Source: Novosphingobium flavum
Lineage (GTDB): Bacteria; Pseudomonadota; Alphaproteobacteria; Sphingomonadales; Sphingomonadaceae
Assembly (NCBI RefSeq): GCF_014230315.1
Contig: NZ_JACLAW010000010.1
Coordinates: forward strand, 115,270 to 179,269
Reading direction: 5' to 3'
DNA length: 64,000 nt
Of this stretch, positions 1-8,937 are shown in pieces. A model generated the notes under the pieces. That model was not told the origin of the DNA. It made no database searches and was given only the letters and a program-made list of their open reading frames with translations. Position 1 is the first letter of the stretch; each line of letters starts with the position of its first letter. The position numbers were made by a program, and so were the translations under genes.

Positions 1-1090
1 CTTCAGCGAGAAGGTCGGCTTCGGGCAGGGCGCGGTCGACCAGGATGCAGCGCGGCGGGGGCACTTCCTCGTAGAACTGGGCGAGGAAGGCGGTCATCAC
101 CTCCTCTTCCGAGAGGCCCTCGGTGTGTGTCGGGAAGAAGGCGCGGTGGCCCCAGTTCTGCCCGCCGCGCACGAAGAAGGCCTGGACCGCCATGTGGCCG
201 CCCTTGGTGGCCATGGCGAAGATGTCGGCATTGCCAAGCCCTTCGGCGTTGATCGCCTGGCTGCCCTGGATGAAGGTCGCGGCGCGGAGGCGGTCGCGCA
301 GCATGGCGGCGCGCTCGAAATCGAGCGCCTCGGCCGCCTCGGCCATCTGCGCCTCGATCTCGCGCTGGACCGCGCTGGACTTGCCGCCGAGGAAGTCCTT
401 CGCCTGCCGCACCAGTTCGCCGTAGCCCGCCTCGTCGATCCGGCCGACGCAAGGGGCCGAGCAGCGCTTGATCTGGTAAAGCAGGCAGGGCCGGTCACGC
501 CGGGAGAAGAACCCGTCGGTGCAGGAGCGCAGGAGGAACAGCTTCTGCAGCGAATTGATCGTGGTGTTGACCGAACCGGCGCTGGCGAAGGGGCCGTAAT
601 AGTTGCCGCTGGCCCGCCGCGCGCCGCGATGCTTCATGATCCGGGGATAGGCGTGATCGGCGCGCAGCAGGATGAAGGGGAAGCTTTTGTCGTCGCGCAG
701 CAGGACGTTGTAGGGCGGGCGGAACCGCTTGATCAGCTGGGCTTCCAGCAGCAGGGCCTCGGCCTCGCTGTTGGTGGTGACGATGGTCATCTCGCGCGTC
801 TGGCTGACCATGCGCTGCAGGCGCAGAGGCAGGCGATCGACCTGGGTGTAGTTCGCCACCCGGTTGCGCAGGACCCGTGCCTTGCCGACATAGAGCACGT
901 CGCCCCGCGCATCGAGCATGCGGTAAACGCCGGGCTTGGCTGGCAGGGTCTTCACCGTCTCGCGGATCGCGGTGACGCCGGTTTCGAGATCGGGCCGGTC
1001 GGACCCGCGCAGGGTCGAGGATGCGCGCTCCTCGAGGAAGCGTTCGGCCCCATCGGGACTGGGCGGGGTTCCGGCGGGAGTGCGGGCCAT
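1..1090 (-). CDS. uvrC: Excinuclease ABC subunit C, 5' part
   Basis: UvrC makes the two incisions flanking a DNA lesion in nucleotide excision repair, working with UvrA and UvrB. About 363 codons are present from the ATG at 1090; the reading frame stays open to the window edge, so the C-terminal nuclease and HhH regions are missing only because the window ends. The GIY-YIG nuclease domain is visible (GVY at residues 54-56, YVGKARVLRNR from 67). Further on, the conserved LFLLRSC and RPCLLYQIKRCSAPC stretches of UvrC are seen. The 5' extension before the GIY-YIG domain (about 50 residues) is somewhat long. The identification is secure. Confidence 0.95.
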   Translation of the reverse strand, partial: MARTPAGTPPSPDGAERFLEERASSTLRGSDRPDLETGVTAIRETVKTLPAKPGVYRMLDARGDVLYVGKARVLRNRVANYTQVDRLPLRLQRMVSQTREMTIVTTNSEAEALLLEAQLIKRFRPPYNVLLRDDKSFPFILLRADHAYPRIMKHRGARRASGNYYGPFASAGSVNTTINSLQKLFLLRSCTDGFFSRRDRPCLLYQIKRCSAPCVGRIDEAGYGELVRQAKDFLGGKSSAVQREIEAQMAEAAEALDFERAAMLRDRLRAATFIQGSQAINAEGLGNADIFAMATKGGHMAVQAFFVRGGQNWGHRAFFPTHTEGLSEEEVMTAFLAQFYEEVPPPRCILVDRALPEADLLAE

Positions 1091-1134
1091 GCCGGGCGAG
1101 ATAGGAAATCCGCCCGGGCATGGCCAGTAGGTCG

Positions 1135-3606
1135 TTAAAACTGTTTACGGAATTCCAGCCCGATCACGCGGCCCAGCGGGTCCATCAGGGCCGGCTGGTA
1201 GGAGATCGGGGTCGCCCCGGTCTGGTCGGTCACCCGCTGGCGGGCGTTGAGGATGTTGTCGACCTTGAACGACAGGCGCGCGCCCTTGAAGAAGGGGTGG
1301 TCCTTGACCAGCGAGGCCTGCTGGCCAAGATCCGCGAAGAGGCGGAAGTTGATCTTGGTCAGCGCGCCAAAGCGCAGGTCGTTGCTGCCCGGCGTGCCGG
1401 ACGAGCGCACGTTGGTCGGCGCGGTCCACTTGCCGTTGAAACGCAGGCCGATGCCGCGATAGAAACCGCCGCCCTCGAATTCGAGGCTGTGGCGGGCAAC
1501 GCCGCCGCTGGTCAGGGCATCGCCGTTCAGCAGGTCGAGCACCGGCCCGCCCGCGGCCACGGTCACCCGGTCGTAGAACTGGACGGTGTGATAGAGCGAG
1601 ACGTTCCACCGCCCGCGGCCCGGCTGGCCGCCGCCACGACCACCGCCGCCACGCCCGCCGCCGCCGAAGCCGCCGCCACCGCCCGGAGGCGGGCCGCCCA
1701 TGCCACCACCACCGCCCGGCGGGGGTCCGCCGAAGCCGCCGCCGCCGAAGGGCCCGCCCTGCGCGGCTGCCGCGCTGGCCTTGCCGAACTGGCCGCCGAT
1801 GTTGAAGCCATAGCGCAGGCGCGAGCTGGTCTCGTTGGCGAAGGTCACCGGGCGCCGGTCGATCGAGACGATCTGGCCCGCACCGTTGCGCACCACGCGG
1901 CCGGGGAACGCCGCCTCGATTGCCGGGGTCAGGACCGGGAAGGCCGAGGTGATATTATCGGAATCGTTGTGGAAGTATTCGACCAGCACGTTGGAATTGC
2001 TCAGGAACGGCAATTGCCAGTTGGCGCCGATCTTGAGGTCCTTCTGGGTCTGGCGGGCAAGGCTCGGGTTGCCGCCGGTCAGCACGGTCGCCAGCACGGT
2101 CTGGCCCGTGGTGAAATCATAGACCGAGACGTTGAAGGACTGGACCAGCGGATTGCCGAGATCGGTCAGCGCCGGAGCCGCCTGATTGTAGATGTAGCTC
2201 GCCTGCAGGTTGAGCTTCTGGGTCACGCCCCAGGTCAGGCCCCCGCTCCAGTCGAACAGGGTGCCGAAGTCCGACAGGCGGTCCACCCCGGCGCTGAAGT
2301 TGAGATTGAGGTCGCCGATCGCGGGCAACACGTGGTTGCGGCGGCTGGCGATCGGAATGCCGAGGTTGATCCCGGCCGAAGCGTCGCCGCGCTTCAGGCG
2401 AAACTCGCCCAGCGTGTTGCGGGTGTCGCTGCTGGCGATGCCGGTATAGGCAAAGCCCGCCTTGAGCGTGGTCGCCACTTCCCCGGCCGGGAGCGAGAGC
2501 GGGCGGCCGACCACGGTGACGAGGCTGGTCAGCGAATCGCTGACGCTGCGCGCCCGGTCGACCCCGCTCGTGCCGTTCTGGTCGATCAGGGTAGTCGCCG
2601 CCGCGTGCGAGCCGTCGAGCGTCGTGGTCAGCTGCCACGCGCCGAGCGGGCGGGCATAGGTGATCCCGGCCTCGGCCGTATCGGTGCGCTGGGCGCGGGC
2701 GAGCGGATCGAAAGTGACTGCATCGAGCCCCGAATAGCTCGTCGTGTCGGCCCGGGTGAAGGCGCCGTTGAGCGCGAGCGAACCCGCCAGCCCCTTCTGC
2801 CCCAGCCCCGTCGTCCAGGTGGCGTTGACGCCGAGATCGCGGCTGTCGGCTACAAGGGTGCGCGCGGCGGCGGCCCCGGCCACGCTGCCGGTGGCCTGGG
2901 CAACATTGCGCTCGCTCTCGAACAGCGGGGTGGTGTCGTCGGCGGTGACCGCGATGTTGAGCCGGCTCAGCCCATCGGTGCGGAACAGCGAGCCCTCGCC
3001 CTTCAGGGTCGAGGTGCCGCCCTGGTCAGGCTGCGAATATTCGACCTCGACCGTCTTGGCCGCGAAATTGTCCTTGAGGATGAAGTTGATAACCCGCTGG
3101 TCGGCCGGATAGCCGAAGCGCAGGGCCACTTCCTCGGGCAGGATTTCCAGCCGGCGGATCGCCTCGGGCGGGATGTTGCGCATCTCGCGGAAGTTGGAAA
3201 TGCGCTGGCCGTTGAGCAGGATCACCGGGCGCCCCGAACCGCGCCCGCGGCCCGATCCCGTTTCCGGGCTGAGCTGGTCGATCAGGTCGGTGAGCGAGGC
3301 GGCGCCGTAAGCGGCAATGTCTTCCTCGTCCATCACCACGATCGGCGCCTGCGGCGCTTCGACCTGGCCCTTGATCCGGGTGGCGACGACCACGATCTCC
3401 CCGGCGCGGGGCCTGACCGGGGCGTCCTCCTCCTCGGCTTCCTCGCCCGGCGTGGTCGGGCTGGCGCTGCCGGCGCCGGCCGCCGTCGCCGCATCGGGCT
3501 GGGCCGTGACGGCGGCAGCCGCTGCCTCGACGGCATGGGCCGTGCCGGTGCCGGTTCCGGCCAGCAGCAGTGCGATCAGGGGCAGGCGCAAGTTCGATTT
3601 CCTCAT
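1135..3606 (-). CDS. TonB-dependent receptor-like outer-membrane protein with glycine-rich insert
   Basis: An 823-aa outer-membrane protein of the TonB-dependent receptor class, predicted to take up an unknown ligand across the outer membrane. The ATG at 3606 is chosen because it opens a clear signal peptide (MRKSNLRLPLIALLLAG...AHA); the longer upstream frame is not convincing. A TonB-box-like EIVVVATR is followed by a plug domain (VILLNGQRIS, then LEILPEEVALRFGYPAD) and a beta-barrel ending in a terminal Phe (RKQF), as expected for BAM-assembled proteins. Residues about 615-663 are an almost pure Gly/Pro/Arg run, probably an extracellular loop. No ligand can be assigned. It lies between uvrC and infA with no evident operon partner. 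Confidence 0.85.
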   Translation of the reverse strand: MRKSNLRLPLIALLLAGTGTGTAHAVEAAAAAVTAQPDAATAAGAGSASPTTPGEEAEEEDAPVRPRAGEIVVVATRIKGQVEAPQAPIVVMDEEDIAAYGAASLTDLIDQLSPETGSGRGRGSGRPVILLNGQRISNFREMRNIPPEAIRRLEILPEEVALRFGYPADQRVINFILKDNFAAKTVEVEYSQPDQGGTSTLKGEGSLFRTDGLSRLNIAVTADDTTPLFESERNVAQATGSVAGAAAARTLVADSRDLGVNATWTTGLGQKGLAGSLALNGAFTRADTTSYSGLDAVTFDPLARAQRTDTAEAGITYARPLGAWQLTTTLDGSHAAATTLIDQNGTSGVDRARSVSDSLTSLVTVVGRPLSLPAGEVATTLKAGFAYTGIASSDTRNTLGEFRLKRGDASAGINLGIPIASRRNHVLPAIGDLNLNFSAGVDRLSDFGTLFDWSGGLTWGVTQKLNLQASYIYNQAAPALTDLGNPLVQSFNVSVYDFTTGQTVLATVLTGGNPSLARQTQKDLKIGANWQLPFLSNSNVLVEYFHNDSDNITSAFPVLTPAIEAAFPGRVVRNGAGQIVSIDRRPVTFANETSSRLRYGFNIGGQFGKASAAAAQGGPFGGGGFGGPPPGGGGGMGGPPPGGGGGFGGGGRGGGGRGGGQPGRGRWNVSLYHTVQFYDRVTVAAGGPVLDLLNGDALTSGGVARHSLEFEGGGFYRGIGLRFNGKWTAPTNVRSSGTPGSNDLRFGALTKINFRLFADLGQQASLVKDHPFFKGARLSFKVDNILNARQRVTDQTGATPISYQPALMDPLGRVIGLEFRKQF

Positions 3607-3821
3607 CCTGGGGAGAACGGACAGCTTCCGTATTGTTCCCGAACGCCTCCCAACTGCCTTGCGAGGCCGCGCCGAACAAGCGGCCGCAGGGTAACAAATT
3701 GTCTCGTGGCTGATACCATTCCGGCAGACTTGCGCGATTTTCGGCAAAGGCTTTCCTTTTTCGCCCCCCGCGAGTATGGCGCGCCGCAAGGACAGCCCGG
3801 CAACAGGATCAAGACACCCGG

Positions 3822-4067
3822 ATGGCGAAGGAAGAACTGCTCGAAATGCGCGGCCAGGTGGTCGAACTGCTGCCCAACGCGATGTTCCGCGTACGGCTGG
3901 AGAACGATCACGAGATTCTCGGTCACACCGCCGGCAAGATGCGCAAGAACCGCATTCGCGTCCTCGTGGGCGACGAGGTGCTGGTCGAGCTGACTCCCTA
4001 CGACCTGACCAAGGGTCGGATCACCTATCGCTTCATGCCCGGTCGCGGCGGCCCCGGCGGCTACTGA
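3822..4067 (+). CDS. infA: Translation initiation factor IF-1
   Basis: IF-1 binds the ribosomal A site during initiation. The 81-aa product is the S1/OB fold with the usual [11 protein letters not shown] start, the [17 protein letters not shown] core and KGRITYR end. It carries a short Gly/Arg-rich C-terminal tail (PGRGGPGGY), so it is slightly longer than the 72-aa E. coli protein. It is the first gene of a compact plus-strand group with maf, an RNase E/G-like gene and yacG. Confidence 0.97.
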   Translation: MAKEELLEMRGQVVELLPNAMFRVRLENDHEILGHTAGKMRKNRIRVLVGDEVLVELTPYDLTKGRITYRFMPGRGGPGGY

Positions 4068-4097
4068 TCCGGCGCGGCGGCCAGATTCGCCCCGGAC

Positions 4098-4688
4098 ATG
4101 ACCGCTTCCCGCCCAGATTCCTTGGCCCTCGTTCTCGCCTCCGCCTCGCCCCGCCGCCGCGAACTGATCGCCCGGCTCGGGATCGAGCCCACCCGGATCG
4201 GCGGCGCCGACATCGACGAATCCCCCCGCAAGGCCGAAGATCCGCGCGCCTATGCCCGGCGCATGGCCCGCGAAAAGGCGCTGGCTGCCGCTGATCCCGC
4301 GGCTCACGTGCTGGCCGGCGACACCGTGGTCGCGCTCGGCCGCCGCATCCTGCCCAAGGCCGAGGACGAACAGACCGCGCGCCGCTGCCTCGAACTGATG
4401 AGCGGGCGGCGCCACACGGTGCTCTCCGCCGTCGCCCTGCTTGCGCCCGACGGCACGCTGCGCGAGCGCCTCTCCGAAACCGTGGTCCGCTTCAAGCCGC
4501 TGAGCGAGGCCGAGATCGCGGCCTATCTCGCCGGCGGCGAATGGCACGGCAAGGCCGGCGGCTATGCCATCCAGGGCAGCGCCGAGGGCCTGATCGCTTG
4601 GATTTCCGGCAGCCATTCGGGCGTGGTCGGCCTGCCCCTGTTCGAGACCCGCGCCCTGCTGCGCGCAGCGGGCTTTCCCATTGGCTGA
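4098..4688 (+). CDS. maf: Maf-family nucleoside triphosphate pyrophosphatase
   Basis: Maf proteins hydrolyse non-canonical or canonical nucleoside triphosphates to monophosphates (house-cleaning dTTP/UTP pyrophosphatases). The 196-aa product has the substrate-binding [11 protein letters not shown] motif at residues 13-23, the DESP motif, the GDTVV motif and the KAGGYAIQG / [11 protein letters not shown] motifs. It starts 30 nt after infA, and its stop overlaps the TTG start of the next gene by 8 nt, so translational coupling is likely. Confidence 0.95.
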   Translation: MTASRPDSLALVLASASPRRRELIARLGIEPTRIGGADIDESPRKAEDPRAYARRMAREKALAAADPAAHVLAGDTVVALGRRILPKAEDEQTARRCLELMSGRRHTVLSAVALLAPDGTLRERLSETVVRFKPLSEAEIAAYLAGGEWHGKAGGYAIQGSAEGLIAWISGSHSGVVGLPLFETRALLRAAGFPIG

Positions 4689-5658
4689 GTGGCTGGTCGA
4701 GGACGGGATCGGCGAGAGCCGCGCGATCCTGCTCGGCGGCGGTGAAGTCCTCGCGGCGCGGCTGGACTGGCCGGGGCGGCTGAGCGCGGGCCTCGTCGCC
4801 GATGCCGTGCTGGCCTCGCGCCGCGCCGGATCGAAGCGCGGCACGGCCCGCTTTCCCTCCGGCGAGGAAGCGCTGGTCGACCAGCTCCCCCCCGATGCCA
4901 GCGAAGGCGCGCCGCTGCGCCTCGTCGTCACCCGCGCCGCCATGGCCGAACAGGGCCGCCTCAAGCTTGCCCAGGCTCGCCCGAGCAAGGAGGCGCCGCG
5001 CGCGGCCCCCACCCTTGCCGAGCGCCTGCGCGGCGAAGGCCATGCCGTCCGCAAGGTCCAGCGCTTTGGCGAAGGGCTGTGGGAAGACATCTTCGCCGAG
5101 GCGTGGAGCGGTGAGGCCGCCTTTGCCGGCGGATCGCTCACCCTCAGCCCCACCCCGGCGATGACCGTGATCGACGTTGACGGTACGCTGCCCGGCCCGG
5201 CCCTCGCCCGCGCCGCCGCCGCGGCCGTGGGCGCCGCGATCCGCCGGATGGACCTGGCCGGCTCGATCGGGATCGATTTCCCGACCCTGCCTGACAAGGC
5301 CGACCGCCGCGCGGTCGACACCGCGCTGGGCGAAGCGCTGGACGCCGTGGCGCACGAGCGTACGGCGATGAACGGCTTCGGGTTCGTCCAGCTGATTGCC
5401 CGGCTCGAACGGCCCTCGATCCTGTCGCTGCTGGCCCGAAACCGCGCCGGGGCCGCCGCCCGCCTGCTGCTGCGCCGCGCCGAGGGCGTGAGCCAGCCGG
5501 GCCCGGTCCTGCTGCTCGCCTGCCACCCCGAAGTGCGCGCGGCGGTCCTGCCGGAATGGGAGGAGCTGCTGGCCCGCCGCGCCGGCCGCCGGATTGAATG
5601 GCGCACCGATTCGGCCCTTGCCTTCGACGGCGGCTTCGCCCAGGCGCTCTGCGCATGA
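4681..5658 (+). CDS. Ribonuclease E/G family protein
   Basis: A 325-aa protein of the Rne/Rng family, expected to act in RNA processing. It starts with TTG at 4681, overlapping the maf stop by 8 nt. The first 100 residues resemble the S1-containing half of RNase G; the catalytic-type strand (VIDVDGT, about residues 161-167) and the following [11 protein letters not shown] element fit the DNase-I-like nuclease subdomain. It is shorter than RNase G (about 490 aa), and no CPxC zinc-link is visible. It is therefore a compact variant of the kind seen between maf and yacG in this group. Activity is inferred. Confidence 0.85.
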   Translation: MAEWLVEDGIGESRAILLGGGEVLAARLDWPGRLSAGLVADAVLASRRAGSKRGTARFPSGEEALVDQLPPDASEGAPLRLVVTRAAMAEQGRLKLAQARPSKEAPRAAPTLAERLRGEGHAVRKVQRFGEGLWEDIFAEAWSGEAAFAGGSLTLSPTPAMTVIDVDGTLPGPALARAAAAAVGAAIRRMDLAGSIGIDFPTLPDKADRRAVDTALGEALDAVAHERTAMNGFGFVQLIARLERPSILSLLARNRAGAAARLLLRRAEGVSQPGPVLLLACHPEVRAAVLPEWEELLARRAGRRIEWRTDSALAFDGGFAQALCA

Positions 5659-5822
5659 CCCTCGCCCCGACCCGCAAGTGCCCGATCTGCGGCAAGCCGC
5701 GCAGCGCCGACCACAGCCCGTTCTGCTCGAAGCGCTGCCGCGACCGCGATCTCGTCCGCTGGCTCGAGGACGGCTACGCCCTGCCCGGCCCGCGGCCGGA
5801 TGACGAGGACGGCGCAAACTGA
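5655..5822 (+). CDS. yacG: DNA gyrase inhibitor YacG-like zinc protein
   Basis: A 55-aa zinc-ribbon protein. The start is the ATG at 5655, which overlaps the TGA of the preceding gene (ATGA); the longer upstream frame is an artefact of that overlap. The four zinc ligands are plain: CPIC at residues 8-11 and C-x3-C in FCSKRC. The DLVRWL segment after them is typical of YacG. E. coli YacG binds GyrB and inhibits gyrase; that role is transferred from the family. It is the last gene of the infA group. Confidence 0.92.
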   Translation: MTLAPTRKCPICGKPRSADHSPFCSKRCRDRDLVRWLEDGYALPGPRPDDEDGAN

Positions 5823-5922
5823 ATTTTCCGCCTTGCCAAGCCCGGCCGCCTTCGCCATAGGCGCGCTTCCAATCGCAGGGCGGGCCGCCTTACCAACCTT
5901 CGGCTCACCCCATGCGCGCGAT

Positions 5923-5998
5923 GCCCGGGTAGCTCAGTTGGTAGAGCACATGACTGAAAATCATGGTGTCGGCGGTTCGATTCCGTCCCCGGGCACCA
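5923..5998 (+). tRNA. tRNA-Phe (GAA)
   Basis: A complete 76-nt cloverleaf. The acceptor stem is GCCCGGG with CCCGGGC, followed by discriminator A and encoded CCA (5996-5998). The D-loop has AGCTCAGTTGGTAGAGC, the anticodon stem CATGA/TCATG carries the loop CTGAAAA with anticodon GAA, and the T-arm has GGTTCGATTCC. The 3' end serves as the attachment site of the island that follows. Confidence 0.97.
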
Positions 5999-5999
5999 C
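5973..5999 (+). other. Left attachment site (attL) in the tRNA-Phe 3' end
   Basis: The tRNA T-arm and acceptor end (GCGGTT...TTCCGTCCCCGGGCACCAC) recur in decayed form at 14105-14125. The longest uninterrupted match is TTCCGTCCCCG, at 5981-5991 and 14109-14119, followed in both by GCACCAC. A P4-type integrase starts 165 nt downstream, the usual arrangement for tRNA-integrated islands. The exact crossover point cannot be read from one sequence. Confidence 0.65.
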
Positions 6000-6110
6000 C
6001 GCCTTGTCCGCCACCGGCCGCCAAAGCTTGAAAAATCCGCAGAAATCTGCCAAAAATGGCACCGGCTTAACCGCCGGGGTTCGCCATTGTTCGCCCGCAA
6101 TCGGGTGATT

Positions 6111-6162
6111 CTGGGGGCCACGCTGGGGGCCACTTCGAATTGCTCGAAAGGCGTGGCCCCCA
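6111..6162. repeat. Left-end GGGGGCCAC repeats, candidate integrase arm sites
   Basis: Two direct copies of CTGGGGGCCAC (6111-6121 and 6123-6133, start to start 12 nt) are followed by one inverted copy, GTGGCCCCCA (6153-6162), placed just before the integrase ATG at 6164. The same pair with the same 12-nt spacing is found at the other end of the island (14028-14050). Such repeats are expected of arm-type integrase binding sites. The copy at the start codon suggests autoregulation. Confidence 0.6.
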
Positions 6163-6163
6163 A

Positions 6164-7417
6164 ATGGCACTTACCAACACCGCAATCCGCAACGCCAAGC
6201 CCAAGGCGAAGCCCTACAAGCTGACCGATGAAAAGGGACTGTTCCTGCTGGTCCAGCCATCCGGCGGGATGCTCTGGCGGTTCAAGTTCCGCGTCGATGG
6301 CCGCGACGAACAGGGCAACCCCAAGAAGGTGGAAAAGAAGCTGGGCCTTGGCACCTATCCCGACGTGAGCCTGAAGGACGCCCGCGACCTGCGCGACGAC
6401 GCCCGCGCCTTGCTGGCCAAGGGCATCGATCCAGCCGAAAAGAAGCGCCGCGACATTCACACCGCCAAGGTGAGCGCCGCCAACTCGTTCGCCGCTGTCG
6501 CCCGGTCCTACATCGACAAGTGCAGGCGCGAAGGCCGGGCCGAGGCGACGATCACGAAACAGGAATGGCTGCTGAAGCTGGTTGATCGCGCCATCGGCCA
6601 GCGCCCGATTGCCGAAATCGAACCGTTCGAAATGCTGGAAGCGGTGCGCAAGTATGAAGCCACGGGCCGAACCGAAGCGGCCCATCGCGCCGTGCAGTTC
6701 TCCAGTCAGGTCTTCCGCTTCGCCATTGCCAACCAGCTTGCCGCATCGGACCCGACCCGCGATCTGCGCGGTGCGCTCACCAGCCATAAGGCCAAACACC
6801 ATGCCGCCATTCTAGAGCCGAAGCAGGCAGGTGAACTACTGCGCGCCATCGACGGATATGACGGCCATCCGGTAACCCGCTACGCCCTGCAACTCGCCGC
6901 GCTGGTCTTCGTGCGCCCCGGCGAACTGCGCTATGCCGAATGGTCGGAGATAGATGCCGAAGCCAAGGTCTGGCGCATTCCAGCCGAAAAGATGAAGGCC
7001 AGGGCGGAACACGTTGTCCCTCTCTCCCGGCAGGCACTGGACGTGCTGGCCCAAGTCCGGGGCCTGACTGGCGATGGCCGCTATGTCTTCCCGTCAATCC
7101 GCACACACCTTCGCCCGATGTCGGAGAACACCATCAACGCGGCCCTGCGGCGGCTGGGATACGCCAGCGATGAGATGACCGGCCACGGCTTCCGCGCAAT
7201 GGCCAGCACCCTGCTGAACGAGTCCGGCAAATGGTCGCCCGACGCGATCGAACGCGCGCTTGCCCACAAGGACAAGGATGCCGTCAGGGCCGCATACCAC
7301 CGCGGGGCACACTGGCAGGAGCGCGTCGATATGGCGCAATGGTGGGGGGATTATCTTGACCGCCTGCGTATCGGCGCTGAAGTTGTCCCCATTCGCCCTG
7401 ATGCCGCCGCCCGGTAG
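6164..7417 (+). CDS. P4-type tyrosine integrase (DUF4102 arm-binding domain)
   Basis: A 417-aa tyrosine recombinase that would integrate and excise the island at tRNA-Phe. The ATG at 6164 (MALTNTAIRNAKP) matches the usual N-terminus; an upstream in-frame TTG at 6140 is less likely. The N-terminal arm-binding domain (YKLTDEKGLFLLV, LGTYPDVSLKDAR) comes first. The catalytic domain then shows Arg at about 252 (VRPGELR), HGFR at about 340, LAHK and Tyr in AAYHR at about 378, ending in the MAQWWGDYLD tail of the P4 group. No inactivating change is seen. It sits immediately after the tRNA. Confidence 0.95.
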   Translation: MALTNTAIRNAKPKAKPYKLTDEKGLFLLVQPSGGMLWRFKFRVDGRDEQGNPKKVEKKLGLGTYPDVSLKDARDLRDDARALLAKGIDPAEKKRRDIHTAKVSAANSFAAVARSYIDKCRREGRAEATITKQEWLLKLVDRAIGQRPIAEIEPFEMLEAVRKYEATGRTEAAHRAVQFSSQVFRFAIANQLAASDPTRDLRGALTSHKAKHHAAILEPKQAGELLRAIDGYDGHPVTRYALQLAALVFVRPGELRYAEWSEIDAEAKVWRIPAEKMKARAEHVVPLSRQALDVLAQVRGLTGDGRYVFPSIRTHLRPMSENTINAALRRLGYASDEMTGHGFRAMASTLLNESGKWSPDAIERALAHKDKDAVRAAYHRGAHWQERVDMAQWWGDYLDRLRIGAEVVPIRPDAAAR

Positions 7418-7455
7418 TCTAGACTCGCTGCCTCGTTTGCACGAACGTCCATCCG

Positions 7456-8178
7456 GTGGACAAGGCGGAACGCGCACAGATTCGGTTGTTGCTAGACCAT
7501 CATGGGGACGAGTTGCGCAGGCACTATGCCGAACAGCTCAAGGCGATGCACGCCGACCACGCCGCGCGGGGGGTTCTGAAATCCGGCGCAACGATCAAGG
7601 AGGCGCTGCGGATAGCTGAGGACCTCACCGTCACCTATATCAAGACGATCGTGGAAGCGGTGGCGGACGTGGCGCAGAACATCCGCGCATTCAATTCGAT
7701 CTACACCGATGTGACGATCTTGCTGGGCGACCTGAAGCGGGGGGTTGACGACAGCGTCGAACTTGCGGTCGGAAGTGGCGAGCGCGGTCGAAGCGCTAGG
7801 TCTGAAGCAAACCGGCTTTACCTTGCATTTCAGCAACGAGCGCTGCGGCTGGTGGAGATTCACCGGCTCTCGTTCACGAAGCCTTCTCCGAACGACATGC
7901 AACGAATGGGCATCGGCAGCATAGCCGCGCCTGCCGCTAGCATCACTCAACCTGCCCCGCCTAAGAACAACGGCGGCAAACCGCTGGCCGCCCACTGGGA
8001 CGCAATGTGGGCCGACATCGCCGTGCAGCTGTACGTTGGCGATCTGAAGCCGAAGTCGCAAAAGGAAATAAAGGACGCCATCTTCGCTTGGTTCAATGCC
8101 AAGAGCATCGACGTGGGGGACACCGCAGTTACGGATCGCGCCCGCCAACTATGGCAGAAAATAGAGGCCTCACAGTAG
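7456..8178 (+). CDS. Hypothetical island protein
   Basis: A 240-aa protein of unknown function, from a GTG at 7456, 38 nt after the integrase stop. The N-terminal half (residues 1-140) is mostly helical by eye, with charged heptad-like stretches; a low-complexity Ala/Pro linker follows (about 158-178). The C-terminal 70 residues (HWDAMWADIAVQLYVGDLKPKSQ...) look like a compact domain. There is no signal peptide or membrane segment and I recognise no catalytic motif. Its place directly after the integrase suggests it belongs to the mobile element rather than to the host. Confidence 0.7.
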   Translation: MDKAERAQIRLLLDHHGDELRRHYAEQLKAMHADHAARGVLKSGATIKEALRIAEDLTVTYIKTIVEAVADVAQNIRAFNSIYTDVTILLGDLKRGVDDSVELAVGSGERGRSARSEANRLYLAFQQRALRLVEIHRLSFTKPSPNDMQRMGIGSIAAPAASITQPAPPKNNGGKPLAAHWDAMWADIAVQLYVGDLKPKSQKEIKDAIFAWFNAKSIDVGDTAVTDRARQLWQKIEASQ

Positions 8179-8281
8179 TTAGCGAACCTTTCCGAACCTT
8201 ACCGCGCGATCAACCGCGCTGAATTGCTGATGCTCCATTGCACCCGCTGGCACCCGCCATGGTTCAACCGGAGCAAGCACA

Positions 8282-8449
8282 ATGGAACGCCTCGCCTACT
8301 CGATCAATGAAACCGCCGCCGCGCTCAGCCTTGGGCGCACTTCCGTCTATGCGATGATCGCCGACGGGCGGCTGGAAGCCTTCAAGCTGGGCCGCCGAAC
8401 TTTGGTGAAGGCGGAGTCGATCCGCCGTCTGGTGGCAGGGCAGGAGTAA
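8282..8449 (+). CDS. AlpA/excisionase-like HTH protein
   Basis: A 55-aa protein with a MerR/AlpA-type winged helix: SINETAAALSLGRTSVYAMIADGRLEAFKLGRRTLVKAESI. The aromatic/Gly turn and the LGRRTLV wing are characteristic of excisionases and AlpA-type activators. A GGAGC site precedes the ATG at 8282. It heads a tight run of genes (5 nt to the next, then 6 nt to the recombinase), so it is probably the directionality factor or regulator for one of the two recombinases. Which one cannot be told from sequence. Confidence 0.8.
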   Translation: MERLAYSINETAAALSLGRTSVYAMIADGRLEAFKLGRRTLVKAESIRRLVAGQE

Positions 8450-8454
8450 GGCCG

Positions 8455-8931
8455 ATGCCTGCCCGCCGGGTAAATCCCTACCGGGTGAAGCTCCACCGCA
8501 GCTATAGCGTGCCCGAGCTGGCAGACTGCCTTGGCGTTCACAAGAACACCGTGCGTCACTGGCAGCGCGATGGCCTGACGGCGATCGACGGCATCCGCCC
8601 TGCCCTGTTCGCAGGATCGGCCACGCGGACCTTTCTGCTAACCCGCCAGACCAGCCGCAAGCGCCCCTGCCCGCCGGGAACGATCTACTGCTTCAAGTGC
8701 CGTGCGCCGCAGCCGCCTGCCTTGGGCATGGTGGAGTTCATCCCCGGCATCGCCACCACCGGCAACCTGATGGCGCTCTGCGACGCCTGCGGCACCCCCA
8801 TGCACCGCCGGGCCAACGCGGCGAAGATCGGCACGATCATGCCCGGTTTGGCCGTCCAAATCAGGCAGGCACCACCACGCCTATTAGAGCGCGCGTGCCC
8901 TTCCCTGAATTGTGACAAACCGAAGGACTGA
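8455..8931 (+). CDS. HTH and zinc-ribbon DNA-binding protein
   Basis: A 158-aa protein with an N-terminal helix-turn-helix (YSVPELADCLGVHKNTVRHW, residues about 18-37) and a four-cysteine zinc-ribbon-like region further on (CFKC at about residues 79-82, CDAC at about 108-111). The AGGAG serving its ATG lies inside the stop region of the preceding gene, so the two are coupled. It lies between a small HTH protein and a tyrosine recombinase and probably binds the recombination site or regulates the operon. No function is known to me. Confidence 0.75.
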   Translation: MPARRVNPYRVKLHRSYSVPELADCLGVHKNTVRHWQRDGLTAIDGIRPALFAGSATRTFLLTRQTSRKRPCPPGTIYCFKCRAPQPPALGMVEFIPGIATTGNLMALCDACGTPMHRRANAAKIGTIMPGLAVQIRQAPPRLLERACPSLNCDKPKD

Positions 8932-8937
8932 AATCCC

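Noticed and set aside
1120..3993. Long plus-strand open frame opposite the TonB receptor
   Set aside because: It is Arg/Ala/Gly-rich with no domain and lies wholly antisense to a receptor with a signal peptide and family motifs. High GC makes such frames common.
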